A program made the position numbers and the translations under genes. A stretch of DNA of 64,000 nucleotides from Chelatococcus caeni (GTDB taxonomy: Bacteria; Pseudomonadota; Alphaproteobacteria; Rhizobiales; Beijerinckiaceae): NCBI RefSeq assembly GCF_014196925.1, contig NZ_JACIEN010000006.1, positions 246,780-310,779 on the forward strand, read 5' to 3'. The notes below the pieces were generated by a model. That model saw only the letters and a list, made by a program, of their open reading frames with translations. It was not told the DNA's origin and did not search any database. Of this stretch, positions 17,656 through 27,059 are shown one piece after another; within the stretch, counting starts at the first letter, position 1; each line of letters opens with the position of its first letter.

Positions 17656-18738
17656 TTGAACGAAAGCGAACAGGTCGACAGCAGCGCGGCCGGCGTGCGC
17701 CGCAGCCGCTGGGGGCTCTATCTGCCGGTCGTGCTGCTGGCGCTGCTCGTCGCCGGCTGGTCCGTCTTCTGGTTCAGCGCGCGCGCCCGGGCCCTCGATA
17801 CGGTCGAATTGTGGCTGGCGCGCGAGGTGGCCGAGGGGCGCCGCTGGTCCTGCCCGCAGCGCTCGGTCGGCGGCTTTCCCTTCCGCTTCGAGCTGCGTTG
17901 CGAGAACGCCACCTTCACAGGTGACACCGACATCGGCCCCGCCACGGGCGAGCTGAAGCGCTTCCTCGCGGTCTCGCAGGTCTATCGGCCGCAGCACGTC
18001 ATCCTGGAGGTCGAGGGGCCGCTCGTGGCGCGCAGCACGGCCAACGATGCCAGCCTGACGCTCGACTGGCGCCGCTTCGATGCGAGCGTCGTCATCTCCA
18101 ACGATCTGCCGGAGCGCGTCGCCGTGAGCGTCGCCGAGCCGACGCTCACGGTGAGCGCGCCCGATTCGCCCGGGGGCAGCTTCAAGGCGGAGGCCGTGGA
18201 GATCCATGCCCGGCGTACGCCCGAGCGCGCCGGCGCTTATGACCTGGCGCTCGACCTGCGCAAGGCGAGCGTGCCCGAGCTCGACGCACTCCTCGCGACC
18301 TCCGATGCGGCCGACATGACGCTGCGCGCAACGGTGACGGAAGCCGAGATGCTGGCCCGCGGTGCCACCCCGGCGCGGCTGGAGGCCTGGCGGGAGCGCG
18401 ACGGCGCTGTCGAGCTGACGCGCCTTGCCCTCGTCAAGGGGCCGCAATCGCTGGAGGCGAGCGGCAGGCTCGGGATCGATGCCCTGCATCGGCCGGAGGG
18501 CACCGTCGATGCGTCGGTGGCCGGCCTCGAGGGGCTGCTCTCGCGCTTCGGCCTCGGCGGCAACGGGCTCGGCGGCCTCATCGCGGGCGGCCTCTCCGTG
18601 CTCGGCGGCGGCAGGGCCGGAGCCGAGGCTCCGGGCGCGGGCGCCCCGGGCATGACCAGGCTGCCGCCCATCCGGTTCACGGACGGACGGATCCTCCTCG
18701 GTCCCTTCCAGGTGGGCACGGTCTCGCCGCTGCGCTGA
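17656..18738 (+). CDS. DUF2125 envelope protein
   Basis: A 360-residue protein with one N-terminal membrane anchor (YLPVVLLALLVAGWSVFWF, about residues 24-42) and a long periplasmic part. CPQRSVGGFPFRFELRCEN is the conserved core of DUF2125. The C-terminal half has a Gly-rich stretch (GLGGNGLGGLIAGGLSVLG). It appears to use a TTG start at 17656 after AAGGGAGAGGG, because the frame has no suitable ATG. Its function is unknown; family members are common in Hyphomicrobiales. Confidence 0.8.
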   Translation: MNESEQVDSSAAGVRRSRWGLYLPVVLLALLVAGWSVFWFSARARALDTVELWLAREVAEGRRWSCPQRSVGGFPFRFELRCENATFTGDTDIGPATGELKRFLAVSQVYRPQHVILEVEGPLVARSTANDASLTLDWRRFDASVVISNDLPERVAVSVAEPTLTVSAPDSPGGSFKAEAVEIHARRTPERAGAYDLALDLRKASVPELDALLATSDAADMTLRATVTEAEMLARGATPARLEAWRERDGAVELTRLALVKGPQSLEASGRLGIDALHRPEGTVDASVAGLEGLLSRFGLGGNGLGGLIAGGLSVLGGGRAGAEAPGAGAPGMTRLPPIRFTDGRILLGPFQVGTVSPLR

Positions 18739-18750
18739 GCGGCGGGCCGG

Positions 18751-19710
18751 TCACTGCCCGTCGCCGTCTCCGCCTCGCCGGCGGCCGAAGTCCGGCTCGG
18801 TCGTCTCCTGGCCGACGGCGATGATGTTGCGGCGGATGGCGCGCGTGCGCGTGAAGAGATCGAACAGCGCCTGGCCGTCGCCCCAGCGGATGGCCCTCTG
18901 CAGCGCCGCGAGATCCTCGTTGAAGCGGCCGAGCATCTCGAGCACCGCCTCCTTGTTGTTGAGGAAGACGTCGCGCCACATGGTCGGGTCGGAGGCGGCG
19001 ATGCGCGTGAAATCGCGAAAACCGCCGGCCGAGAACTTGATCACCTCCGACTGGGTGACCTCCTCGAGGTCCGCCGCCGTGCCGACGATGTTGTAGGCGA
19101 TGAGGTGCGGCACGTGGCTGGTGATGGCGAGCACCAGGTCGTGGTGCTGCGCCGTCATCACCTCGACATTGGAGCCGAGCGCGCGCCAGAAGCCGCGCAC
19201 GGCATTGATCGCCGCGGGATCGGCGTCCTCCGGCGGGGTCAGGATCGACCAGCGGTCGATGAACAGCGTCGCAAAGCCCGCGTCGGGGCCGGAATATTCC
19301 GTGCCCGCGACGGGATGGGCGGGGACGAGATGGACGCCCGCCGGCATGTGCGGCGCGAGCTGGGCGAAGGCCGCGCCCTTGACCGAGCCGACGTCGGAGA
19401 CGATGGCGCCGGGCTTGAGATGCGGCGCAATGGCCTCGGCGACGGCGCCATAGGCGCCGACCGGCACGCACAGCACGACGAGATCGGCCCCCGCGGCCGC
19501 TTCGGCGGCATCGGTGGTCGCGATATCGGCGAGGCCGAGCTCGCGCACGCGCACCGTCACCTCGGGCGAGGCATCGGCGGCGACGAGCGTGCCGGCGAGA
19601 TTCAGGTGGCGCGCCGCCCGCGCGATCGAGGAGCCGATGAGGCCGAGGCCGATGAGAGTGATCCGCTCGAAGAGCGGCGTGTCGCGCGGCGGGCCGAGAC
19701 GGTCAGGCAT
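18751..19710 (-). CDS. tyrC: Prephenate/arogenate dehydrogenase
   Basis: NAD(P)-dependent oxidative decarboxylation of prephenate or arogenate on the way to tyrosine. It is 319 residues, with a Rossmann motif [16 protein letters not shown] near residue 17 and catalytic-region segments [15 protein letters not shown] and [15 protein letters not shown], with the conserved histidines. The start overlaps the end of hisC by 8 bases, so the two are translationally coupled. Adjacency to a chorismate mutase gene supports the aromatic role. It does not contain a fused mutase domain. Confidence 0.94.
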   Translation of the reverse strand: MPDRLGPPRDTPLFERITLIGLGLIGSSIARAARHLNLAGTLVAADASPEVTVRVRELGLADIATTDAAEAAAGADLVVLCVPVGAYGAVAEAIAPHLKPGAIVSDVGSVKGAAFAQLAPHMPAGVHLVPAHPVAGTEYSGPDAGFATLFIDRWSILTPPEDADPAAINAVRGFWRALGSNVEVMTAQHHDLVLAITSHVPHLIAYNIVGTAADLEEVTQSEVIKFSAGGFRDFTRIAASDPTMWRDVFLNNKEAVLEMLGRFNEDLAALQRAIRWGDGQALFDLFTRTRAIRRNIIAVGQETTEPDFGRRRGGDGDGQ

Positions 19711-20815
19711 CGCCCCCTCGCAGGAAATCGGCGAGCGCCGCGACGACGAGGCGGTTGGCCTCGGCCGTGCCGATCGTCAGGCGCAGCGCGTTCGGCAGGC
19801 CATAGGCGCCGACCCCGCGCAGGATGAGCCCGCGGGCCGAGAGGAAGGCATCTGCCGCCCTGGCGCCGCGCTTCGCCTCGTCTGGGAAGTGGATGAGCAG
19901 GAAGTTGCCGACGCTCGGGGTGACGGAAAGGCCGAGCTTCTCGATCTCCCGCGTCAGCCAGGGCAGCCACTCCTCGTTGTGCGCCACGGAGGCCGCGATA
20001 TGCGCATCGTCGGCAAGCGCGGCGATGCCGGCCTCCAGCGCCGGGGCGCCGATGTTGAAGGGGCCGCGGATGCGGTTCAGCGCATCGGCGACATGCGCCG
20101 GCATGTAGCCCCAGCCGAGGCGCAGGCCCGCAAGCCCGTAGATCTTCGAGAAGGTGCGCGTCATGACGACGTTCTCGCTCGTCGCCACCAGCTCGAGCCC
20201 GGAGGCATAGTCGTTGCGCCGCACATATTCGGCGTAAGCCGCGTCGAGCACCAGGAGCACGTGCGGCGGCAGCCCGGCGTGCAGGCGCTTGACCTCGTCG
20301 AAGGGGATGTAGGTGCCCGTCGGGTTGTTGGGATTGGCGAGGAAGACGATCTTCGTCCGCTCGGTGACCCGCGCGAGCAGGGCATCGACGTCGGTCGTCA
20401 GGTTCTTCTCCGGCGCCACCACCGGCGTGCCGCCGGCCGCCAGGATGGCGATACGGTAGACGAGGAAGCCGTGCTCGCTGAACAGGCCCTCGTCGCCCGG
20501 GCCGATATAGGCGTGGGTCAGGAGGCTGAGCAGCTCGTCCGAGCCGGCGCCGCAGACGATGCGGCCGGCGTCGAGGCCGTATTTGGTGGCGATCGCCTGG
20601 CGCAGGCGCGTCGCGGCCCCGTCCGGATAATAGGCGATGTGATCGGCAGCGGCGTGGACGGCGGCGATGGCATGCGGGCTCGGGCCGAGCGGCGTCTCGT
20701 TGGAGGAGAGCTTGTAGACCTTCTCGACACCGGCCGCGGCGCTCTTGCCGGGAATATAAGCGTCGATGGTGAGCACGCCGGGACGAGGCTCGGGACGGGC
20801 CGTGACGATGGCCAT
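19703..20815 (-). CDS. hisC: Histidinol-phosphate (possibly also aromatic) aminotransferase
   Basis: A PLP class I/II aminotransferase of 370 residues. [20 protein letters not shown] is the HisC N-terminal hallmark, the PLP lysine lies in [19 protein letters not shown], and [14 protein letters not shown] binds the substrate and cofactor. Its place between chorismate mutase and tyrC suggests it also transaminates prephenate or phenylpyruvate; the comparable hisH-tyrC pair in Zymomonas is known to be dual-function. Here that remains an inference. Confidence 0.93.
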   Translation of the reverse strand: MAIVTARPEPRPGVLTIDAYIPGKSAAAGVEKVYKLSSNETPLGPSPHAIAAVHAAADHIAYYPDGAATRLRQAIATKYGLDAGRIVCGAGSDELLSLLTHAYIGPGDEGLFSEHGFLVYRIAILAAGGTPVVAPEKNLTTDVDALLARVTERTKIVFLANPNNPTGTYIPFDEVKRLHAGLPPHVLLVLDAAYAEYVRRNDYASGLELVATSENVVMTRTFSKIYGLAGLRLGWGYMPAHVADALNRIRGPFNIGAPALEAGIAALADDAHIAASVAHNEEWLPWLTREIEKLGLSVTPSVGNFLLIHFPDEAKRGARAADAFLSARGLILRGVGAYGLPNALRLTIGTAEANRLVVAALADFLRGGDA

Positions 20816-20829
20816 TGCGATGGGCTCCG

Positions 20830-21708
20830 CTATCGGACGGGGGAGGAAGAGGCGCCGCCGCCCTGTGAGGGCGCCTCGGGAACGACGAACCGGGCAGCAT
20901 GGCTGCCGATCTCGGCAAGATGCGCGCGCCCGGCACCGGCGCCGGTCAGCGCCTCTTCGAGGGCGGCAAGCGTCACCGTGCCGGGCATGGAGAGGAGAAG
21001 CGAGAGGCCGCCGGCGATGCCGGCCGAGCCGAGCACCTCGGCACCGAGGGCGGAAATGGCGGCAGGGACGGTGTCACGCCATCGCTCCACCCGCGCCGAG
21101 ACGAGCACGATCTCGCGCACGGCGGCATCGGCCACCGGCTTCGACACGACGAAGACCGGGGTCGCCGCCGGATGGTCCGGCCGTTCGATGAAGGGCAGGC
21201 GCGCGATGACCTTGGGCGCGCCGGCCCCCGTGAGCCGCGCCCACCAGGCGCCCGAGGCGGTCCCCTGGTCGGGGCGGAAGATGCCGAGATCGCCCTTCGA
21301 GGCGGCGACGGCGGCGATCACCTCCGCGGCGCTCGCATGCGGCACGTAGGGCACCGTGAAGCCGAAGTGGAAGCGGGCGGAATCGCGCATCGGCGCATCG
21401 CCGCCGGAGATGTCGGCATGCACGCGGTAGGGCGCCTGCACATAGGTAAAAGTGGCGATGATGACGCGCAGGATGCTCTCGGCCGTGTCGAGCGGCAGGA
21501 TGCCTTCGTGGCGCGCGGCCAGGCGGCGCATCATGTCCGCCTCGCGCCCGGGGCGGAAGGCGGAGCCCGATTCCGACGTCTTCTTGACCGCGATGAGCCG
21601 GTCGATGATCTCGCCGCGCTCCATGAGCAGGCGGTGCATCGCCTCGTCGATGCGGTCGATGTCCTGCCTGAGGGCGGCGAGGTCGACGTTTGGCAGGGTC
21701 CCCGACAT
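20830..21708 (-). CDS. Chorismate mutase with C-terminal dehydratase-like domain
   Basis: A 292-residue protein. Residues about 8-90 form an AroQ-type chorismate mutase ([19 protein letters not shown], with the basic residues RLIAVKK). The remainder has a two-lobed look with [18 protein letters not shown], recalling prephenate dehydratase, but I do not see the usual Thr-Arg-Phe catalytic motif. It may channel or sense aromatic compounds. It heads the chorismate mutase-hisC-tyrC operon, with hisC 14 bases on. The ATG at 21708 is preferred; 21744 is possible. Confidence 0.82.
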   Translation of the reverse strand: MSGTLPNVDLAALRQDIDRIDEAMHRLLMERGEIIDRLIAVKKTSESGSAFRPGREADMMRRLAARHEGILPLDTAESILRVIIATFTYVQAPYRVHADISGGDAPMRDSARFHFGFTVPYVPHASAAEVIAAVAASKGDLGIFRPDQGTASGAWWARLTGAGAPKVIARLPFIERPDHPAATPVFVVSKPVADAAVREIVLVSARVERWRDTVPAAISALGAEVLGSAGIAGGLSLLLSMPGTVTLAALEEALTGAGAGRAHLAEIGSHAARFVVPEAPSQGGGASSSPVR

Positions 21709-21909
21709 GTTCCCATCCGCATGAGCTGCCGCCCCGCACGCCATCGCGGTCCGGCAAAGCCGGTCTTGTAGAACGCGGCGCGACGGAACGCAAAGAGATC
21801 GGTGCAAGATTGCCTGCTTGCGCATCGGCCCCTCACCCCAGCCCCCTCCTCCCAGGGGGCAGGGCAATCGTATATCCTGGGGGAGGCGCACTGATCCCTC
21901 CCCTCCAGG

Positions 21910-22036
21910 GGAGGGTGGATCGGTCCGCAGGACCGAGACGGGTGGGGTCAAGGCAGGGACGCTGTTCGCAATCTCAGCCGCGCGGCCCCCTCCGTCGCTG
22001 CTATCGCAGCGCCACCTCCCCCCTGCGGGGGAGGAT
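21910..22036. repeat. Dispersed repeat R2, copy a
   Basis: It begins GGAGGGTGGATCGGTCCGCA, contains the hairpin GGTCCGCAGGACC and the later block CAGCCGCGCGGCCCCCTCC, and ends in a CCTCCCC..GGGGAGG hairpin. A near copy in the same orientation lies at 24148-24275, so the two flank metX-metW as direct repeats. Confidence 0.8.
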
Positions 22037-22146
22037 CACGACCTCGATGCCCATATGCGATAGTCCTCTCCCCGCCCGCGGGGAGAAGGTGTCCGCGCAG
22101 CGGCCGGCTGAGGGGCCGTGACGCAACGCCCCATCCGCCTTTGCCG

Positions 22147-22241
22147 TTGACGAGCGGCCCTTTCGTTCATTAGGAAAATGGTTCGGTAAAACGAACGGAG
22201 CGCCGCTGGTCAGACGGCTCCGGAACGCGTCGGGTGAGGCG
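22147..22241 (+). promoter_or_regulatory. metX promoter/leader with hairpins
   Basis: A TTGACG (22147-22152) is followed 17 bases later by TTAGGA, a weak promoter candidate. Downstream, the arms CGTTC and GAACG pair across about 23 bases, then CCGCTGGTCAGACGG forms a second stem. The layout suggests a structured leader. I do not find the SAM-II riboswitch consensus that precedes many alphaproteobacterial met genes, so I leave it unassigned. Confidence 0.3.
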
Positions 22242-23411
22242 ATGGTCCAAAGTGCAGTCGCACGCCAGCTGGGGGCTTCGCAGGTGGACGAGCCGGCGAG
22301 TCTCGTCGCCCGCTTCGGGCCGGACAGGCCGCTCGTCATGGACTGCGGCGTCGACCTGGCGCCGTGGCAGATCGCCTATCAGACCTACGGCGAGCTCAAT
22401 GCGGCGCGCTCGAACGCGGTGCTCGTCTGCCATGCCCTGACGGGCGACCAGCACGTCGCCAACCTTCACCCCGTCACGGGCAAGCCGGGCTGGTGGGAAA
22501 CGATGGTCGGGCCCGGCCGGCCCATCGACACCGACCGCTTCTTCGTCATCTGCGCCAATGTCATCGGCGGCTGCATGGGCACCACGGGGCCGGCCTCGCT
22601 GAACCCGGCGACGGGCAGGCCCTGGGGCATCGACTTTCCCGTCGTCACCATCCGCGACATGGTCCGCGCCCAGGCCATGCTGGTCGATCACCTCGGCATC
22701 GACAGCCTGTTCTGCGTGGCCGGCGGCTCCATGGGCGGCATGCAGGTGCTGCAATGGGCGGCGAGCTATCCCGAGCGCGTCTTCTCGGCCATGCCCATCG
22801 CCGCCGCCGCCATCCATTCGGCCCAGAACATCGCCTTCCACGAGGTCGGCCGCCAGGCGGTCATGGCCGATCCCGACTGGCGCCACGGCCGCTATCTGGA
22901 GGAGGGCGTCAAGCCCGCCAAGGGCCTCGCCGTGGCGCGCATGGGCGCGCACATCACCTATCTCTCGGAGAAGGCGCTGCATCGCAAGTTCGGCCGGCGC
23001 CTGCAGGATAGGGAGGCACCGACCTTCTCCTTCGATGCCGATTTCCAGGTGGAGAGCTATCTGCGCTACCAGGGCGAGGCCTTCGTCGAGCGCTTCGACG
23101 CCAACAGCTATCTCTACGTGACGCGGGCGATGGACTATTTCGACCTCGCCGCCGATCACGGTGGCGTGTTGGCCAATGCCTTCCGCGGCACGAAGACGCG
23201 CTTCTGCGTCGCCTCCTTCACCTCGGACTGGCTGTTCCCCACCTCCGGCTCGCGGGCCGTGGTCCATGCGCTCAATGCGGCGGGGGCCTCCGTCAGCTTC
23301 GTCGAGATCGAGAGCGACAAGGGACATGACGCCTTCCTGCTCGACGAGCCGGAACTCTTCGCCACCACCGGCGGCTTCCTCGCCGCCGCGGCGCGCTCTC
23401 GGGGCCTGTGA
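22242..23411 (+). CDS. metX: Homoserine O-acetyltransferase
   Basis: Transfers acetyl from acetyl-CoA to homoserine in methionine synthesis. It is a 389-residue alpha/beta-hydrolase fold enzyme. The nucleophile is S163 in [15 protein letters not shown]; the acid and histidine of the triad lie in FTSDWLFPT and [11 protein letters not shown] near the C-terminus. [14 protein letters not shown] and the N-terminal [16 protein letters not shown] are MetX signatures. Its stop overlaps the metW start by 4 bases. Confidence 0.96.
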   Translation: MVQSAVARQLGASQVDEPASLVARFGPDRPLVMDCGVDLAPWQIAYQTYGELNAARSNAVLVCHALTGDQHVANLHPVTGKPGWWETMVGPGRPIDTDRFFVICANVIGGCMGTTGPASLNPATGRPWGIDFPVVTIRDMVRAQAMLVDHLGIDSLFCVAGGSMGGMQVLQWAASYPERVFSAMPIAAAAIHSAQNIAFHEVGRQAVMADPDWRHGRYLEEGVKPAKGLAVARMGAHITYLSEKALHRKFGRRLQDREAPTFSFDADFQVESYLRYQGEAFVERFDANSYLYVTRAMDYFDLAADHGGVLANAFRGTKTRFCVASFTSDWLFPTSGSRAVVHALNAAGASVSFVEIESDKGHDAFLLDEPELFATTGGFLAAAARSRGL

Positions 23412-24049
23412 CCATGGACGCGACGACGGCCTTCCCGGATCATCTGCCGGTCCGCTCCGACCACCGGCTCGTCGCCGACATGGTCGAGCCGGGCGCGCGG
23501 GTGCTCGATGTCGGCTGCGGCGACGGGGCGCTGCTCGCGCTCCTCATGCGCGAGCGCGGCGTCGACGGGCGCGGCATCGAGATCTCGCGCGAGGGGGTCA
23601 GCCAGAGCGTGGCGCGCGGCCTCTCCGTCATCCAGGGCGACGCCGACGCCGACCTCGCCGACTACCCGGACGATTCCTTCGACTACGTCATCCTGTCCCA
23701 GACCATCCAGGCGACGCGCCAGCCGCGGCAGGTGCTGGAGCACATGCTGCGCATCGGCCGCCGGGCCATCGTCTCCTTCCCCAATTTCGGCCACTGGCGC
23801 ATCCGCCTCGAACTCGGCCTCAAGGGCCGCATGCCGGTGACGGAGAAACTGCCCTATTCCTGGTACGACACGCCCAACATCCACTTCTGCACGATCCGCG
23901 ACTTCGTGGCGCTGTGCGACGAGGTGGGCGCGCAGATGGAGCGGGCCGTGGCGCTCAACGCCAGCGGCGAGCCGGTGCGCGTCAGCGTGCCCTGGTGGGT
24001 GTGGAACCTCTTCGGCGAGAACGGCGTGTTCCTGCTGCGCCGGCGGTGA
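23408..24049 (+). CDS. metW: Methionine biosynthesis protein MetW
   Basis: A SAM-methyltransferase-fold protein of 213 residues. [16 protein letters not shown] is motif I, and [20 protein letters not shown] and [20 protein letters not shown] are MetW hallmarks. MetW is always found with metX and is reported to be required for O-acetylhomoserine synthesis with it; no methyl transfer is established to my knowledge. It starts at the GTG (23408) overlapping the metX stop, or at ATG 23414. Confidence 0.95.
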   Translation: MTMDATTAFPDHLPVRSDHRLVADMVEPGARVLDVGCGDGALLALLMRERGVDGRGIEISREGVSQSVARGLSVIQGDADADLADYPDDSFDYVILSQTIQATRQPRQVLEHMLRIGRRAIVSFPNFGHWRIRLELGLKGRMPVTEKLPYSWYDTPNIHFCTIRDFVALCDEVGAQMERAVALNASGEPVRVSVPWWVWNLFGENGVFLLRRR

Positions 24050-24076
24050 GTATGCACTGAGGCACGCCTCTGATCC

Positions 24077-24148
24077 CTCACATGCGCAAGTCGGGTGTTC
24101 CCGACTTGCGCATGTGAGCGCGGAACTCGAGCAAGCCCGAGTTCCGCG
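24077..24148. terminator. Two tandem perfect hairpins after metW
   Basis: A 19-bp perfect stem (24077-24095 with 24100-24118, loop TGTT) is followed at once by an 11-bp stem (CGCGGAACTCG with CGAGTTCCGCG, 24119-24148). It lies 28 bases after the metW stop. There is no T-run, so it may be a mobile palindromic repeat that also blocks 3' decay or read-through. Confidence 0.6.
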
Positions 24149-24275
24149 GAGGGTGGATCGGTCCGCAGGACCGAGACGGGTGGGGTCAAGACTGGGAAGG
24201 GCGTTCACAGTCTGAGCCGCGCGGCCCCCTCCGTCGCTGCTAGGCAGCGCCACCTCCCCCGTGCGGGGGAGGATC
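24148..24275. repeat. Dispersed repeat R2, copy b
   Basis: Same orientation and about the same length as copy a at 21910, starting GGAGGGTGGATCGGTCCGCA and ending in a CTCCCCC..GGGGGAG hairpin. The two copies are about 2.24 kb apart and enclose metX-metW. They differ mostly in a central stretch of about 20 bases. Confidence 0.8.
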
Positions 24276-24287
24276 TGGCGGCTCACG

Positions 24288-25169
24288 TCACCCCCGCACT
24301 GCGATCGCTTCGGCGAGGCCCACCGTGCGCCGCGCCATCTCCGCGTGCAGGCGCTCGACCATGCGCCCGTCGAGGTTGACGGCGCCCTTGCCGGCGTTCT
24401 CGGGTGCATCGAAGGTCGCGATGATGGCGCGCGCGCGCGCCACCTCGGCCTCGTCGGGCGCGAAGGCGGCATTGGCCGCCGCGATCTGGCCCGGATGGAT
24501 CAGCGTCTTGCCGTCGAAACCCATGTCGCGCCCTTCGGCACATTCGGCCGCGAATCCCTCCGCATCGGAGAGATTGTTGTAGACGCCGTCGAGGATCGAG
24601 AGCCCGTGCGCGCGCGCCGCCGCAAGGCTGGTCGCGAGCCAGGGCAGCATGGGCGCCCGGCCGGGCACCAGCCGCGCCCCCGTCTCCTTGGCGAGATCGT
24701 TGGTGCCCATCACGAAGCATTCGAGGCGCGTCGCCTGGTCGGCGGCCGCCGCGGCGATCTGCGCGATGTTGAGGATGGCGAGCGGCGTCTCCACCATCGC
24801 CCAGATGCGGATCTTGTGCGGGGCGCCCGCTGTCGCCAGCCGGCGGCCGACCGTGGCGAGCACCGCCGGGGTCGACACCTTGGGCAGGAGGATGGCATCG
24901 GGCACGCAGGCGATGGCGGCGGCCAGGTCCTCCTCGCCCCACGGCGTGTCGAGGCCGTTGACGCGCACGATCACCTCGCGCGGGCCGAAGCCGCCGGCCG
25001 TGACGGCTGCCGACACCTGGGCCCGCGCCGTCTCCTTCGCATCCGGCGCCACGGCATCCTCGAGGTCGAGGATGACGACGTCGGCCGGCAGGCTGCGCGC
25101 CTTCTCAAGGGCGCGGGCGTTCGAGCCGGGCATGTAGAGCGCGCTGCGGCGCGGGCGGATCTCGGTCAT
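24288..25169 (-). CDS. mcl2: Mcl2-type CoA-ester lyase/(3S)-malyl-CoA thioesterase
   Basis: A 293-residue HpcH/HpaI (CitE-like) barrel protein. RRSALYMPGSNARALEKARSL, VVILDLEDAVAPDAKE, ILLPKVSTP and MGFDGKTLIHPGQIAAAN are the family segments, with the conserved Glu-Asp metal site. The closest family I can recall is Mcl2 of Rhodobacter, the malyl-CoA thioesterase of the ethylmalonyl-CoA pathway, rather than the longer Mcl1 lyase. That fits ccr, ecm and mcd in this window. Citrate-lyase-beta-like activity cannot be excluded. Confidence 0.8.
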   Translation of the reverse strand: MTEIRPRRSALYMPGSNARALEKARSLPADVVILDLEDAVAPDAKETARAQVSAAVTAGGFGPREVIVRVNGLDTPWGEEDLAAAIACVPDAILLPKVSTPAVLATVGRRLATAGAPHKIRIWAMVETPLAILNIAQIAAAAADQATRLECFVMGTNDLAKETGARLVPGRAPMLPWLATSLAAARAHGLSILDGVYNNLSDAEGFAAECAEGRDMGFDGKTLIHPGQIAAANAAFAPDEAEVARARAIIATFDAPENAGKGAVNLDGRMVERLHAEMARRTVGLAEAIAVRG

Positions 25170-25240
25170 GGGCGGGAATGCTCCTTTTCGCGCTGCAGCA
25201 TAACGCCTCGACGCCGCCGCGCCACTCATGCAAAAGGTGA

Positions 25241-26002
25241 ATGCTGCCTGTGGACAGGCGGGGTGCGGAGAACGCGGCATGTGGCTGGCGGGGGGTCGAC
25301 GGTTGTCCGGCCGGATGGGTTGCGGCGCTGGCGCCGGCCGTCGAACCCTTCGCGGCCCGCCTCCTCGTCGTGCCGCGCCTCGAGGAACTCTTCGGCCTCG
25401 CGGAGGTGCCGGCCATCGTGGCCGTCGACATGCCCATCGGCCTGCCGGAGCGCGTCGGCCATGGCGGACGCGGCCCCGAGGCGCTGGTGCGGCCGCTCCT
25501 CGGCGGGCGCCAGTCGAGCGTCTTTTCCGTGCCGTCCCGCGCGGCCGTCCATGCCGGTGACTACGCTGCGGCCTGCGCCGCCGCGCTCGCGACCTCCGAT
25601 CCGCCGCGGCGGGTGTCGAAACAATGCTTCCATCTCTTTCCGAAGATCCGAGAGCTCGACGCGCTGCTGCGCGGCCGGCCGGATCTCGCCGGCCGGGTGT
25701 TCGAGGCCCATCCCGAGGTCGCCTTCTGGCGCCTCAACGGCGAACGGGCGCTCGACCAGCCCAAGAAGGTCAAGGGCCGCCCCTGGCCGGCGGGCCTCGC
25801 CCTTCGTGAACGCCTCCTGCGCGCCGCCGGCTTCGGCGACGGCGCGTTCGGCCTGCGCCCGCGCGGTACGGGCCCGGACGACGTGCTCGACGCCCTCGCC
25901 AATCTCACCGTCGCCCTGCGGATCGCCCGTGGCGAAGCCCGCAGCTTCCCCGATCCGCCGGGCCGTGACGAGGCGAATTTACCAGTCGCCATCTGGACAT
26001 AA
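25241..26002 (+). CDS. DUF429 family protein
   Basis: A 253-residue protein of the DUF429 group, which looks like an RNase H-like fold. GVDGCPAGWVAAL near residue 18, VAVDMPIGLPE near 60, FEAHPEVAFWRLNG and DVLDALANLTVALRI near the C-terminus carry the acidic residues expected of such a fold. The function is unknown. The start at 25241 directly follows AAAGGTGA; a GTG at 25250 is also possible. It is divergent from the mcl2-like gene. Confidence 0.82.
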   Translation: MLPVDRRGAENAACGWRGVDGCPAGWVAALAPAVEPFAARLLVVPRLEELFGLAEVPAIVAVDMPIGLPERVGHGGRGPEALVRPLLGGRQSSVFSVPSRAAVHAGDYAAACAAALATSDPPRRVSKQCFHLFPKIRELDALLRGRPDLAGRVFEAHPEVAFWRLNGERALDQPKKVKGRPWPAGLALRERLLRAAGFGDGAFGLRPRGTGPDDVLDALANLTVALRIARGEARSFPDPPGRDEANLPVAIWT

Positions 26003-26073
26003 GACAATCCGCGGAGGGTTGGAGGCGCCGCTTCCTGCCGCTATGGTCCGCGCGACCACCGAGGAGATATTCC

Positions 26074-27039
26074 ATGCACGGCACCCTGGCCGATGGCCCG
26101 CTCTCGCGCGCGACGATCGAGGCGGCCCATGAGCGTATCCGCCCGCATATCCGCCGCACGCCCGTCATCGACCTCGCCGCCGGCGACCTCGGGCTCGACG
26201 TCCCCGTCAATATCAAGCTGGAGCTCCTCCAGCACGCCGGCTCCTTCAAGCCGCGCGGCGCCTTCAACACGCTCCTGTCGCTGCCCGTGCCGGCGGCGGG
26301 CGTTGCCGCCGCCTCGGGCGGCAATCATGGCGCGGCGGTGGCTTATGCCGCGATGAAGCTCGGCGTGAAGGCGCGCATCTTCGTGCCCGAGATCTCGAGC
26401 ACCCCGAAGATCGCGGCGATCCGCGCCTTCGGCGCCGACATCGTCATCGGCGGCGCCCGCTATGCCGACGCCCAGGACGCCTGCGACAGCTACGTCGCCG
26501 ACAGCGGCGCGCTGCGCATCCACCCCTTCTCCGCGGCCGAGACGATCGCCGGCCAGGGCACGGTGGGCCGCGAGTGGGAAGAGCAGGTGCCGGATCTCGA
26601 CACGGTTCTCGTCGCCGTCGGCGGCGGTGGGCTCATCGCCGGCATCGCCTCCTGGTGGCACGGCAGCAAGGTCAAGGTCGTCGGGGTGGAGCCGGAGGGC
26701 TCATGTGCGCTGCACGCGGCGCTCGCAGCCGGTGCGCCCGTCGACGTGCCGGTCGAATCGGTGGCGGCCGATTCGCTTGGCGCCCGCAATGTCGGGCCGC
26801 TCGTTCACGGCATCTCGCAGCGCGCGGTCGAGCGCGTCGTGCTCGTGCCCGACGAGGCGATCGTCGAGGCGCAGCGCCGGCTCTGGCGCGGCCTCAGGAT
26901 CGCGGCCGAGCCGGGCGGGGCGACGGCGCTCGCCGCCCTGATCGCCGGCGCCTATGTGCCGGCCCCCGGCGAGCGGCTCGGCATCCTCGCCTGCGGCAGC
27001 AACGTCGATCTCGCAACCCTTGCGGCACTTACCGCCTGA
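26074..27039 (+). CDS. Threonine/serine dehydratase-family PLP enzyme
   Basis: A 321-residue fold-type II PLP enzyme. The PLP lysine is K59 in HAGSFKPRGAFNTLLS, the phosphate is bound by AVGGGGLIAGIASWW, and the AASGGNHGAAVAYAA loop is typical of threonine and serine dehydratases. It lacks a C-terminal ACT regulatory domain, so it is of the short, catabolic type. The substrate could be threonine, serine or a hydroxylated analogue. Carbonic anhydrase follows 20 bases later. Confidence 0.88.
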   Translation: MHGTLADGPLSRATIEAAHERIRPHIRRTPVIDLAAGDLGLDVPVNIKLELLQHAGSFKPRGAFNTLLSLPVPAAGVAAASGGNHGAAVAYAAMKLGVKARIFVPEISSTPKIAAIRAFGADIVIGGARYADAQDACDSYVADSGALRIHPFSAAETIAGQGTVGREWEEQVPDLDTVLVAVGGGGLIAGIASWWHGSKVKVVGVEPEGSCALHAALAAGAPVDVPVESVAADSLGARNVGPLVHGISQRAVERVVLVPDEAIVEAQRRLWRGLRIAAEPGGATALAALIAGAYVPAPGERLGILACGSNVDLATLAALTA

Positions 27040-27059
27040 CATCGAAGGAGGACCGGCAC

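Larger units (their letters stand above)
21709..22241. other. Repeat-rich gap upstream of metX
   Basis: This gap holds a C/G-rich hairpin zone (21830-21870), repeat R2 copy a (21910-22036), a CTCTCCCC-type hairpin (22061-22090) and, in the last 100 bases, the presumed metX promoter and leader. No ORF looks genuine. The short frames seen here match those at 24.1 kb only because the repeat is shared. Confidence 0.7.

Noticed and set aside
22147..22241. SAM-II riboswitch before metX
   Set aside because: The consensus core could not be found by eye; only generic stems are visible, so I list it as an unassigned leader.
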